Below the pieces are notes generated by a model. That model was not told the origin of the DNA, did not search any database, and saw only the letters and a list, made by a program, of their open reading frames with translations. The translations under genes were made by a program, and so were the position numbers. This document shows, piece by piece, positions 1 through 7,761 of a stretch of 25,383 nt of DNA (its first letter is position 1; each line of letters opens with the position of its first letter). This DNA is from Clostridia bacterium (lineage in GTDB: Bacteria; Bacillota; Clostridia; Oscillospirales; CAG-272): the NCBI GenBank assembly GCA_017408535.1, contig JAFQUL010000230.1, positions 1 through 25,383 of the forward strand, in the 5' to 3' direction.

Positions 1-21
1 TAGAGGACTATACGGGATAAG

Positions 22-705
22 TCAGTCCTCCTCATTTTCCGCTTCCACCGGAAGTGATGGAGATGCTATTTCTGCAGGGACGTTTGCGGCATAGCCGTAA
101 ACAATGCCGATAAGCAGTATCAGTACGCCGAGTAATATGGGAGTCCAAGACACGCCGAAAACGTATTTGACAGTCTCAGCGTCAAGGGAAAAGGTCTTGA
201 CGAGGGTATAATTAAAGAATCTGTATGCTGCGCTGACCACAAACTCTGCAACTATAACGGTGATACCGATAAAGCAGACGATATCTGCGTTTCTCTTGCT
301 AAGAGGTCCGTTCTTTTTAATATTGCCGAAAAGTCTTGAGAGCAGAACGAAAATGGCAGTAAGCTCAAGAGCGGCAAATGCACCGAGCAGACACACCGAA
401 TATACCGCCGCCTTGATGTCGCCGAGGGAAACGGTCTCTGCAGGAACCGAGAACTTCACTCCTCCGCCGATAATGATATCGTAGCCGACGATGATCCCTT
501 CCTCACGGACCGCGTCCATATACGGGGGCAGGAGCATCTCGTTTACCGGCACGTTGACTAAGAATATGATGGGTATCATTATCAGTATAAGCACCGCCGC
601 CAGGGCAAAAATACCGCCCAGTCCCATAAACAGAGGAGAACCGACTTTGGTAAGTATCTTTACTGCGCTATAGCTTGCACGCATCTTGTTTTCCTTGTTC
701 TTCAT
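22..705 (-). CDS. DUF2975-like four-helix membrane protein
   Basis: The product is 227 residues with four strongly hydrophobic segments at about residues 24-50, 100-125, 140-162 and 185-208. The tail is short, acidic and hydrophilic (it ends in a run of Glu/Asn/Asp). The layout, two helices, a loop and two more helices without catalytic motifs, resembles the DUF2975 family of small integral membrane proteins, whose function is unknown. Family assignment is by general pattern and is not certain. The gene starts 19 bp after the dnaE stop on the same strand, behind a GAGGAATAGGA ribosome binding site, so it is probably co-transcribed with dnaE. A second Met at residue 8 is an alternative start. 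DUF2975 genes often sit beside a small Cro/C1-type regulator; none is visible, but the window ends 21 bp downstream. Confidence 0.6.
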   Translation of the reverse strand: MKNKENKMRASYSAVKILTKVGSPLFMGLGGIFALAAVLILIMIPIIFLVNVPVNEMLLPPYMDAVREEGIIVGYDIIIGGGVKFSVPAETVSLGDIKAAVYSVCLLGAFAALELTAIFVLLSRLFGNIKKNGPLSKRNADIVCFIGITVIVAEFVVSAAYRFFNYTLVKTFSLDAETVKYVFGVSWTPILLGVLILLIGIVYGYAANVPAEIASPSLPVEAENEED

Positions 706-724
706 TATCCTATTCCTCGCTTTT

Positions 725-3700
725 TTACTTCATTATAACGTTTTCCTCACCCAGAAGCTCTTTAAGCTCACGGCGAAGGAATTCACCGCCGTCAGCGGAG
801 AGACCGGTAAGGTTATAATACTTTTTCTCTTCCTCGCTGTATACGCACACCGGGATATCTCCCGAGAATATAGCGATGAGATTCTGTGCCTTCTTTGAGG
901 GACGGCTGTCAAGTGACGGTACCTTCAGATACAGCTTTCCGCCCTTTTTTACGGCAGGTGCGGGAGATACTGCCGCCGTCTCAGATCGGCTGTAACGGGG
1001 TTTCTCTTCCACTCTCGCAGGAATATACTCGTCATTCGTCATAAGGGGCAGGACGGTATTGACGAGCACCTTGGTGTCCTCATCCGCATCACGACGGGAG
1101 ACAGTACCCTCGATGAGCACTGCGCTGTCCTGCATAAGAAGCTCGGTGTATTTCTCCAGCACCTTGGGGAAGACAACAGCCTCGATAGTGCCCATTCTGT
1201 CCTCAAGGGTAACGAAAGCCATACCCTCTCCGTTTCGGGTATTTTTGTTTACTCTTGCGGTGATGACTCCGGCGATCTTTACACGCTTTTTGTCAGGGTA
1301 ACCGTCTCTGCCCTCGCCGCCCATGATATCAAGCACCGAGTCAGCCTCAAGAGAGGACAGATGACGGGAATAATCGTCAAGTATACTGCCGGAGAAATAC
1401 ATACCTGCGCTCTCCTTTTCGAGAGCCAGCTTTTCTCTGGCGGAAAACTCCGGTATCTCGGGATATTTATATCCGCCCCTCACGGTGACAGCTCCGTCAC
1501 CTGCGGCAAGAGAAAAGATATCTATCTGACCTGCAATACTGCCGCGGTTTTTAGGAGAGAATCGGTCGATTATCAGCTCGTATGAGGCAAGAAGCCGACT
1601 GCGGTAAACGCCAAGGCTGTCAAACGCACCGCATTTGATGAGGAATTCCACCTGCCTTTTACCGTTGTCGCTGTCCTTCATTCTGTCGATAAAGTCCTCA
1701 AAGGAGTCAAAGGGTCTTCCCTTTCTCTCGGCAATAATGCTCTCAAGATACAGCCGTCCCACGTTTTTGATAGCCATAAGACCGTATCTGATATTGTCCC
1801 CTGCCACGGTAAAGTTCATATCACTTTCATTGATATCCGGGGGGAGCACCTTAATACCGCGCTTGCCGCACTCGGCAATATACTCCGCTATCTTGCCGGG
1901 GCTGTCAAGAACTGAGGTGAGAAGCGCTGAGAGATATTCCTTTGGATAGTGGGCCGAGAGATACGCCGTTCTGTAGGATATGACCGCATAGGCCGCGGCG
2001 TGGCTCTTGTTGAAGGCATATCTGGCAAAGCTCCGCATATCGTCAAAGAGCTGCTCTGCCGTGCTCCTGTCAAGACCGCGGCTGACAGCACCGGAGATGA
2101 AGGTCTCCTGCTCTCTCTCAAGCTCAGCCGCCTTTTTCTTTGACATGGCACGGCGGACTATATCCGCACGGCCGAATGAGTAGCCTGCCACCTCTCTGAA
2201 TACCTGCATTACCTGCTCCTGATATACTATACAGCCGTAGGTAACGCCAAGTATCTTCTCAAGTGAGGGATGCGCATAGCTTATCTTGCTCTTATCGTGT
2301 CGGCACTCGATATATCTGGGGATGGACTCCATGGGGCCTGGACGGTAAAGAGCTATTGCGGCGATTATATCGTCAAGGCTCTCGGGAGAAAGAGACATGA
2401 GCATCTGCCGTATTCCGCCGGACTCAAGCTGAAAGACTCCATCTGTTCTTCCTTCCGATATCAGGCGGAATGTTTGAGAGTCATCTAATCTGATCTTAGA
2501 CACATCAAAATCCGGGTGTGTCTTTCTTATTTCCCGCTCAGCGTCTGAAATTATCGTAAGATAACGGAGAGCGAGGAAGTCAAACTTGAGAAGTCCAAGT
2601 TTTGCCACCGTGTCCATATCGAACTGAGTGACCACGGTGTCGCCGTTTACCGCAAGGGGGAGATGCTCGGTGAGCGGTCTGTCGGTTATTACCACGCCCG
2701 CCGCATGGGTGGATGCGTGTCTCGGCATTCCCTCAATAGCGGCGGCCACCTCAATGAGTCTTGCCACCGACTCGTTTTCTTCTGAAAGTTCCTTTAGCTC
2801 CTTTCTCTCTCTTGCCTCGGCAATGGTGATGCCAAGCTCCTGGGGGATCAGCTTGGCTACCGTATCCACCTCGGCATAGGGCATACCCAGCGCACGGCCA
2901 ACGTCTCTTACCGCCGCTCTTGCCGCCATAGTACCGAAGGTTATTATCTGACAAACGTGATCCTCACCGTACCTCTCGGTAACGTATTTTATAACCTCGT
3001 CACGTCTGTTGTAGCAAAAATCTATATCAATATCCGGCATACTTACTCTTTCGGGATTGAGAAACCTCTCAAAGAGCAGGTCGAATTTAATTGAATCCAC
3101 GTCTGTTATTGAGAGTAAGAACGCCACAAGGCTTCCCGCTCCCGAGCCTCTGCCGGGTCCTACCGGAATTCCGCGGCTCTTTGCATAGTTGACAAAATCC
3201 CACACCACAAGGAAATACTCGCTGTAGCCCATACTTTCGATGACGTCCAGCTCATAGTCCATACGTGAGACGTATTCCTCTTTCGGGTGAGAATCGGTAA
3301 AGGTGATGCTTCCGTCAGATACTCTTCTCCGAAGCCCGGATTCGGCAAGAGAACGAAGGTAATCCTTCGGTGACTGTCCGTTATCCGGGGTATATCTCGG
3401 CAGAAATATCTTATCAAAGGAAAAGTCGAAATTACACATATCGGCGATCCTAACGGTGTTCTCTATAGCACCCGGGTAAGCGGAAAACAGCTCACGCATC
3501 TCCTCGGTGCTCTTGTAGTAATACTCGTCAGTTTCAAATCCGATAGGGCGGCCGTCAGTTATCACGTTGCCGGTCTGGATACACATAAGGATAGCCTGAG
3601 TATCCGCATCGCTCTTCTTTATATAATGAGCGTCATTGGTGGCAACAAGTCCCACTCCAAGCTCCTCTGCCATACGGCGGAGAGAGATATTGACGGTCTT

Positions 3701-4249
3701 CTGCTCCTCCATGCCGTGATCCTGAATTTCAAGGAAGAAGTTCTCACGGCCGAATATCTTTATCATTTCCGCCGCATGGGCATCAGCGGCAGCAAAGTCG
3801 CCTGAGCTGAGAGCACGGGGGATAAAGCCCGCAAGACAACCCGACAGCGCCACAAGACCCTCGCTGTGCTCACGGAGAAGCTCCATATCTATTCTCGGCT
3901 TTGAATAAAAGCCTTCGGTAAAGCCCTTTGACACCATATAAATGAGGTTGCGGTAGCCTGTCTCGTTTTTGCAAAGAAGCACCAGATGAAAATAGCTTGA
4001 GCCTCTGTCCTGCACTCTGTCAAAGCGGCTTCCGGGAGAGAGGTACACCTCACAGCCGATGATCGGCTTGATGCCCTCCTCCTTGCAGGCTCGGTAAAAG
4101 GCCACCGCACCGTACATAACACCGTGGTCGGTGAGTGCAACGGCGGTATGTCCCGCCGCCTTGGCGGCACGGGGAATGTCAGCGATACGGCAGGCACCGT
4201 CAAGCAGGCTGTATTCGCTGTGAAGATGCAGATGTACGAAATCGCTCAC
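725..4249 (-). CDS. dnaE: DNA polymerase III subunit alpha, DnaE type
   Basis: This is a C-family replicative DNA polymerase of 1174 residues, the usual DnaE1 size. The N-terminal PHP domain (about 1-280) keeps its metal-site motifs: HLHLHSEYS at 6-14, TDHG at 40-43, GCEVY at 65-69, DHG at 177-179 and TNDAHY at 204-209. It may therefore be catalytically intact, unlike the E. coli one. The polymerase core shows GPGRGSGAGS at 364-373 and the catalytic PDIDIDF at 405-411 (Asp408 and Asp410 by alignment), with a third Asp in a LLKFDFL motif further on. A C-terminal OB-fold stretch begins around VKIAGVITARV. Clostridia usually also carry PolC, so this may be the lagging-strand or priming polymerase. 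It starts with GTG at 4249, overlapping the whiA TGA (GTGA). A GGAGGAGGGG ribosome binding site lies just upstream, implying translational coupling. Confidence 0.97.
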   Translation of the reverse strand: MSDFVHLHLHSEYSLLDGACRIADIPRAAKAAGHTAVALTDHGVMYGAVAFYRACKEEGIKPIIGCEVYLSPGSRFDRVQDRGSSYFHLVLLCKNETGYRNLIYMVSKGFTEGFYSKPRIDMELLREHSEGLVALSGCLAGFIPRALSSGDFAAADAHAAEMIKIFGRENFFLEIQDHGMEEQKTVNISLRRMAEELGVGLVATNDAHYIKKSDADTQAILMCIQTGNVITDGRPIGFETDEYYYKSTEEMRELFSAYPGAIENTVRIADMCNFDFSFDKIFLPRYTPDNGQSPKDYLRSLAESGLRRRVSDGSITFTDSHPKEEYVSRMDYELDVIESMGYSEYFLVVWDFVNYAKSRGIPVGPGRGSGAGSLVAFLLSITDVDSIKFDLLFERFLNPERVSMPDIDIDFCYNRRDEVIKYVTERYGEDHVCQIITFGTMAARAAVRDVGRALGMPYAEVDTVAKLIPQELGITIAEARERKELKELSEENESVARLIEVAAAIEGMPRHASTHAAGVVITDRPLTEHLPLAVNGDTVVTQFDMDTVAKLGLLKFDFLALRYLTIISDAEREIRKTHPDFDVSKIRLDDSQTFRLISEGRTDGVFQLESGGIRQMLMSLSPESLDDIIAAIALYRPGPMESIPRYIECRHDKSKISYAHPSLEKILGVTYGCIVYQEQVMQVFREVAGYSFGRADIVRRAMSKKKAAELEREQETFISGAVSRGLDRSTAEQLFDDMRSFARYAFNKSHAAAYAVISYRTAYLSAHYPKEYLSALLTSVLDSPGKIAEYIAECGKRGIKVLPPDINESDMNFTVAGDNIRYGLMAIKNVGRLYLESIIAERKGRPFDSFEDFIDRMKDSDNGKRQVEFLIKCGAFDSLGVYRSRLLASYELIIDRFSPKNRGSIAGQIDIFSLAAGDGAVTVRGGYKYPEIPEFSAREKLALEKESAGMYFSGSILDDYSRHLSSLEADSVLDIMGGEGRDGYPDKKRVKIAGVITARVNKNTRNGEGMAFVTLEDRMGTIEAVVFPKVLEKYTELLMQDSAVLIEGTVSRRDADEDTKVLVNTVLPLMTNDEYIPARVEEKPRYSRSETAAVSPAPAVKKGGKLYLKVPSLDSRPSKKAQNLIAIFSGDIPVCVYSEEEKKYYNLTGLSADGGEFLRRELKELLGEENVIMK

Positions 4250-5115
4250 TTATTCCCCTCCTCCCTTTCAGCGTCGCTTGCATATTCAAGTATCTTTGTA
4301 AGTCTGTGATTAAGCCCGGATTTTGACACCGGGGGATTGGTCAGCTTGGAGAGCTCGTAGAGAGTCAGCTCCGGATACTCAAGTCTCAGCTTTGCGGTAT
4401 ATATAAGTTCAGGTGACAGGTGAGACAGCCGTCCCGTTTCCTCAAGCCGTTTTATCGCATCTATCTGCTTGCCGGCATTGGATACCGCCCTTTTAAGATT
4501 TGCGGCAGAGCAGTTTGAATATCTGTTTGCATCGTTCAGCAGCTGCTTTTCTATCTTGGTGTTCATTATATCAAAGGCCGCACGGTTAGCACCGAGTATG
4601 GCGGTAAAGTCCTCGATCGCACCGCTGTCCTTATAGTACACCACGTATTTGCCGCGGCGACAGAATATCTTTCCGCCCGGCACGTGCTCATCAGCCACTG
4701 AAAGAAACCGCTCTGCGGTCTCAGAGGTATCAAAAGAAAACTCCAGCAGATAACCGCCCTCGGGAGAGGTTATCCTGCCGTGGGAGAGAAACGCTCCCTT
4801 AAAAAACGCCGCGGCACAGGAGGGACACTTTTCGTCAAAAGAATGAGAGAGATCGAGATCAAAGGAGAATTCCCCTCTCATCTCTATACGCTTTTCCCCT
4901 TTTTTTGTGATGGCGCATCTCTCACGTCCGTATCCCGTCTCTGTGACCGAAATGACAAATGCGGATATATCTCCCCCGTCAGAAAAGCATAGCTTACCCA
5001 CTCTGCCTGAAAGCTCCGCAAATTTCCAGATACCGTCAGCCGCGGCACGGCGACAGCACTGACTCTTCGGAACGGCTCCGGCAAGCTCCTGCTTTATCTC
5101 ACTTGAAAAAGACAT
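4246..5115 (-). CDS. whiA: DNA-binding protein WhiA
   Basis: WhiA combines an N-terminal LAGLIDADG-homing-endonuclease-like fold that has lost nuclease activity with a C-terminal helix-turn-helix. In Streptomyces it is a sporulation regulator; in Firmicutes it affects cell division and chromosome segregation. Diagnostic segments are the start MSFSSEIKQELAG, the NTKIEKQLLNDANRYSNC region and the C-terminal HTH with LTNPPVSKSGLNHRL. An in-frame start at 5160 exists, but ATG at 5115 is chosen for two reasons. An AGGAG box sits seven bases before it, and it falls 14 bp after the murB stop instead of inside murB. The product is then 289 residues, slightly short but normal for the family. The gene is flanked by murB upstream and overlaps dnaE downstream. 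Confidence 0.93.
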   Translation of the reverse strand: MSFSSEIKQELAGAVPKSQCCRRAAADGIWKFAELSGRVGKLCFSDGGDISAFVISVTETGYGRERCAITKKGEKRIEMRGEFSFDLDLSHSFDEKCPSCAAAFFKGAFLSHGRITSPEGGYLLEFSFDTSETAERFLSVADEHVPGGKIFCRRGKYVVYYKDSGAIEDFTAILGANRAAFDIMNTKIEKQLLNDANRYSNCSAANLKRAVSNAGKQIDAIKRLEETGRLSHLSPELIYTAKLRLEYPELTLYELSKLTNPPVSKSGLNHRLTKILEYASDAEREEGNK

Positions 5116-5129
5116 ATCCGCACTCCTGT

Positions 5130-6041
5130 TTATTTTTCGGGGATATACATTATCTCGCACTCAAGGCGGACACCGTACTCCCGGTATACCTTTTCTTCTA
5201 TATGACGGATCAGCTCCAGCACGTCACCGGCCGAAGCACCTCCGCGGTTGATTATAAAGCCGCCGTGCTTCTCGGATATCTGCGCTCCGCCGACAGAAAA
5301 GCCCTTAAGAGCAAGATCCTCAACCATTTTGCCTACGAAATATCCCTCGGGGCGCTTGAAAACACTGCCTGCGCTGGGATATTCAAGCGGCTGCTTTGAA
5401 CGTCTTGCGTTCATATTTTCCTCGTTCTTTGCCTTTACCGCATCCGGCTCAGAGTGGGTAAGAGCAAATACCGCACCGAGGACCACCCTCTCCTTTGCGT
5501 CGGAATATACGCTGTGGCGGTATCGGTAGCAGTGCTCCGCGTGGCCGATGGTCACCGTCTCACCGCTTAAGGTATCGTAATAGTCGCTGGACTCAAGCAC
5601 GTCTGATACCGCACCGCCGTAAGCACCTGCGTTCATGACCACGGCACCGCCCACACAGCCGGGAATGCCGTAGGCAAACTCAAGTCCCGATAGTCCCTCT
5701 GCGGCGGCTCTTGCCGCAAGTGCGGTAAAGGGTACGCCGCAGCCTGCGGTTATCCTGTTCCCCTCCACCTTCAGCTCTCTCATTCGCCCGGTGGATATTA
5801 CGGCACCTCTGTAGCCCTTATCGTCAAAGAGGATATTACTGCCGTTGCCGATGACGGTATATCTGAGTCCCAGCCTCTTTGCCGCCTTGATTGCGGTTAT
5901 CAGCTCCTCTGAGGTCTCGGGATATACCGCTATATCTGCAGGACCGCCGATCTTAAAGGTTGACAGCGAGGAGAGAAGCACGTCTCTTTCCTGCTTTATC
6001 TCTCCCAGTCCCGATACAAATTCCGAGATAACATTACACAT
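5130..6041 (-). CDS. murB: UDP-N-acetylenolpyruvoylglucosamine reductase MurB
   Basis: MurB uses NADPH and FAD to reduce UDP-GlcNAc-enolpyruvate to UDP-MurNAc, the second committed step of peptidoglycan precursor synthesis in the cytoplasm. The 303-residue length fits the Gram-positive type II enzyme. FAD-binding motifs include FKIGGPAD (29-36), VIGNGSNIL (63-71) and YGIPGCVGGAVVMNAGAYGG (124-143). The substrate and catalytic segments are YRYRHSVYSD (172-181), PSAGSVFKRP (222-231, with proton-donor Ser226) and a C-terminal Glu at about 296. The start is ATG at 6041 behind GGGAGG. It lies 55 bp after tyrS and 14 bp before whiA, all on the same strand. Confidence 0.96.
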   Translation of the reverse strand: MCNVISEFVSGLGEIKQERDVLLSSLSTFKIGGPADIAVYPETSEELITAIKAAKRLGLRYTVIGNGSNILFDDKGYRGAVISTGRMRELKVEGNRITAGCGVPFTALAARAAAEGLSGLEFAYGIPGCVGGAVVMNAGAYGGAVSDVLESSDYYDTLSGETVTIGHAEHCYRYRHSVYSDAKERVVLGAVFALTHSEPDAVKAKNEENMNARRSKQPLEYPSAGSVFKRPEGYFVGKMVEDLALKGFSVGGAQISEKHGGFIINRGGASAGDVLELIRHIEEKVYREYGVRLECEIMYIPEK

Positions 6042-6096
6042 AAATACACTACCTCCCTACATCAAATTTACTCTGCTCCGGGGCGGTGTATTACTT

Positions 6097-7320
6097 TTAC
6101 TTTACGGTAAAGCGGTGGTAGGTCTTCTTACCCTTCTTGATAATGATACCGTCTCTAAAATCTTCCTTTGCGCAAGCGGCATCGAATGCCTCTACCTTAA
6201 CGTCACCGAGAAGTACTCCGCCCTGCTGGATAAGACGGCGAGCCTCACCGCGGGAGGGAGCCAGCTTTGATATGCAGAGCATATCGATAACGCTGATCTT
6301 ACCGTCGGTAAAGCTTGCATCCTCAAGCTCGGTGGTAGGCATATTCTCGGCAGAACCGCCGCCTGCAAACAACTGCTTTGCGGAATTCTGAGCCTTTTCA
6401 GCTTCTGCCTCGCCGTGAACCAGCTTGGTAAGCTCAAATGCAAGGATCTCCTTAGCCTCGTTGATCTTGGCATCCTTCCAGGAATCCATCTCCTCGATCT
6501 GCTCAAGAGGAAGGAAGGTAAGCATACGGATACACTTCATTACGTCTGCATCCGCAACGTTTCTCCAGTACTGATAGAAGTCGAAGGGGGAGGTCTTGTT
6601 CGGGTCAAGCCATACTGCGTTGCCTGCAGTCTTACCCATCTTGTTGCCCTGAGAGTCGGTAAGAAGGGTTATGGTCATGCAGTGAGCGTCCTTGCCCAGC
6701 TTCTTTCTGATAAGCTCAGTACCGCCGAGCATATTGCTCCACTGATCGTTTCCGCCGAACTGCATATTACAGTCGTACTCCTTGTAAAGGTGATAGAAGT
6801 CGTAGGACTGCATGATCATATAGTTGAATTCAAGGAAGGAAAGACCCTTCTCCATACGCTGCTTGTAGCACTCAGCTCTCAGCATATTGTTTACAGAGAA
6901 GCAGGCACCAACCTCACGGAGAAGCTCAACGTAATTCATATTAAGAAGCCAATCGGCATTGTTTACCATCTGAGCCTTGCCCTCGCCGAATTCGATGAAG
7001 CGCTCCATCTGAAGTCTGAAACATTCGGTGTTGTGGTCGATATCCTCCTTGGTAAGCATCTTACGCATATCGGTTCTGCCGGAGGGGTCACCTATCATGG
7101 TGGTTCCGCCGCCGATAAGAGCGATGGGCTTGTTGCCTGCCATCTGAAGACGCTTCATAAGAGTGAGAGCCATAAAATGGCCTGCTGTAAGGCTGTCGGC
7201 GGTACAGTCAAAGCCGATATAAAAGGTAGCCTTACCGTTGTCTATCATCTCGCGGATCTCAGCCTCATTGGTTACCTGGGCGATAAGACCGCGGGCAACA
7301 AGTTCGTCATAAAGTTTCAT
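6097..7320 (-). CDS. tyrS: Tyrosine--tRNA ligase
   Basis: This class I aminoacyl-tRNA synthetase charges tRNA-Tyr. It has 407 residues. The HIGH-like signature is AGHF at 46-49 inside FDCTADSLTAGHF, the tyrosine pocket is QSYDF at 171-175, GGNDQWSN is at 189-196, and the KMSKS-like loop is KMGKT at 227-231. The C-terminal ~60 residues form an S4 RNA-binding domain (SRGEARRLIQQGGV). The ATG at 7320 has an AGGAGACAG ribosome binding site four bases upstream. Many Firmicute tyrS genes are controlled by a tyrosine T-box; I searched the 440 bp upstream on the coding strand and saw no T-box core (TGGNACCGCG), so regulation here appears different or unresolved. Confidence 0.97.
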   Translation of the reverse strand: MKLYDELVARGLIAQVTNEAEIREMIDNGKATFYIGFDCTADSLTAGHFMALTLMKRLQMAGNKPIALIGGGTTMIGDPSGRTDMRKMLTKEDIDHNTECFRLQMERFIEFGEGKAQMVNNADWLLNMNYVELLREVGACFSVNNMLRAECYKQRMEKGLSFLEFNYMIMQSYDFYHLYKEYDCNMQFGGNDQWSNMLGGTELIRKKLGKDAHCMTITLLTDSQGNKMGKTAGNAVWLDPNKTSPFDFYQYWRNVADADVMKCIRMLTFLPLEQIEEMDSWKDAKINEAKEILAFELTKLVHGEAEAEKAQNSAKQLFAGGGSAENMPTTELEDASFTDGKISVIDMLCISKLAPSRGEARRLIQQGGVLLGDVKVEAFDAACAKEDFRDGIIIKKGKKTYHRFTVK

Positions 7321-7420
7321 TTTTCTGTCTCCTGATTTATGTTATTATTATTTTTTATTTGATAGTTAGGGTCATATAGGATCTGCCGAAAAGACCACAG
7401 GGGGATTTTTTTATTTCGTA

Positions 7421-7740
7421 GGATTTCGGACAGTCGGGTGAATGGCCTAAGGCTATTCTGTCTGTCCCTGTAGGTTTGACGTATCTTCAAATTTCGCACA
7501 AACCCGGTAGGAGCGTGCATTGCACGTCCGTATGTTGCCTGGGGTTTAATTCTGTATTTTATTCCTTAGAACCTTGGGGCGGAAGAATTTACGTTTCATA
7601 TAACTCTATTTGTTACGTCATACTCCTTCCGTCTTGCGTCGACCTAAGGGCCTGCGCAATCCACCTCCCTCCCGGATGGAGGCTATGGTTTGCACTGACT
7701 TTATTGTTTGATCTCTCTAAGGGAGCCTTCGGTTTTATTT
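7421..7740 (+). ncRNA. Candidate structured non-coding RNA, class unidentified
   Basis: This gap between recN and tyrS has no credible protein but many complementary segments. One is GGACAG 7428-7433 with CTGTCC 7462-7467, enclosing an 8-bp hairpin at 7440-7458. Another is AAACCC 7500-7505 with GGGTTT 7542-7547, enclosing a hairpin at 7510-7529. Further pairs are CCTTAG 7564-7569 with CTAAGG 7644-7649, enclosing GGAAG/CTTCC at 7581/7626, and a closing pair 7677-7684 with 7724-7731. At several stems the plus strand forms G-U wobbles where the minus strand would have A-C mismatches (44/54, 63/50, 79/29, 77/31, 16/22 in local numbering); one site argues the other way. A T-rich run (GTTTTATTT, 7732-7740) follows the last hairpin on the plus strand. 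Ends are approximate and strand is inferred. No match to tmRNA, RNase P, SRP RNA or T-box motifs was found by eye; 6S RNA or a clostridial class such as raiA cannot be excluded. Confidence 0.4.
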
Positions 7741-7761
7741 ACAAAACACGGTCAGACCCGA

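Noticed and set aside
5116..5160. N-terminal extension of WhiA from an ATG at 5160
   Set aside because: It would overlap murB by 31 bases, and the conserved MSFSSEIKQEL start has its own AGGAG box.
6415..7335. Long (306-codon) plus-strand frame antisense to tyrS
   Set aside because: It is a mirror frame of a highly conserved gene, with no ribosome binding site and no recognisable domain.
7317..7520. A 67-codon minus-strand frame ending at the tyrS start
   Set aside because: It runs through the structured region, ends in a low-complexity Asn/Ile tail, lacks a plausible ribosome binding site and resembles no family I know. It is most likely chance.
7451..7702. Possible RNase P RNA on the minus strand (AAAGTCAGTGC at 7692-7702 and ACAGAATAGCC at 7451-7461)
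   Set aside because: The two pieces look superficially like the P4 halves, but they do not pair as P4 does, and the other conserved RNase P regions are missing.
7321..7761. tmRNA, SRP RNA or T-box leader in the tyrS upstream gap
   Set aside because: There is no tag reading frame ending in ALAA, no TpsiC-like arm with CCA end, no SRP tetraloop domain and no T-box core.
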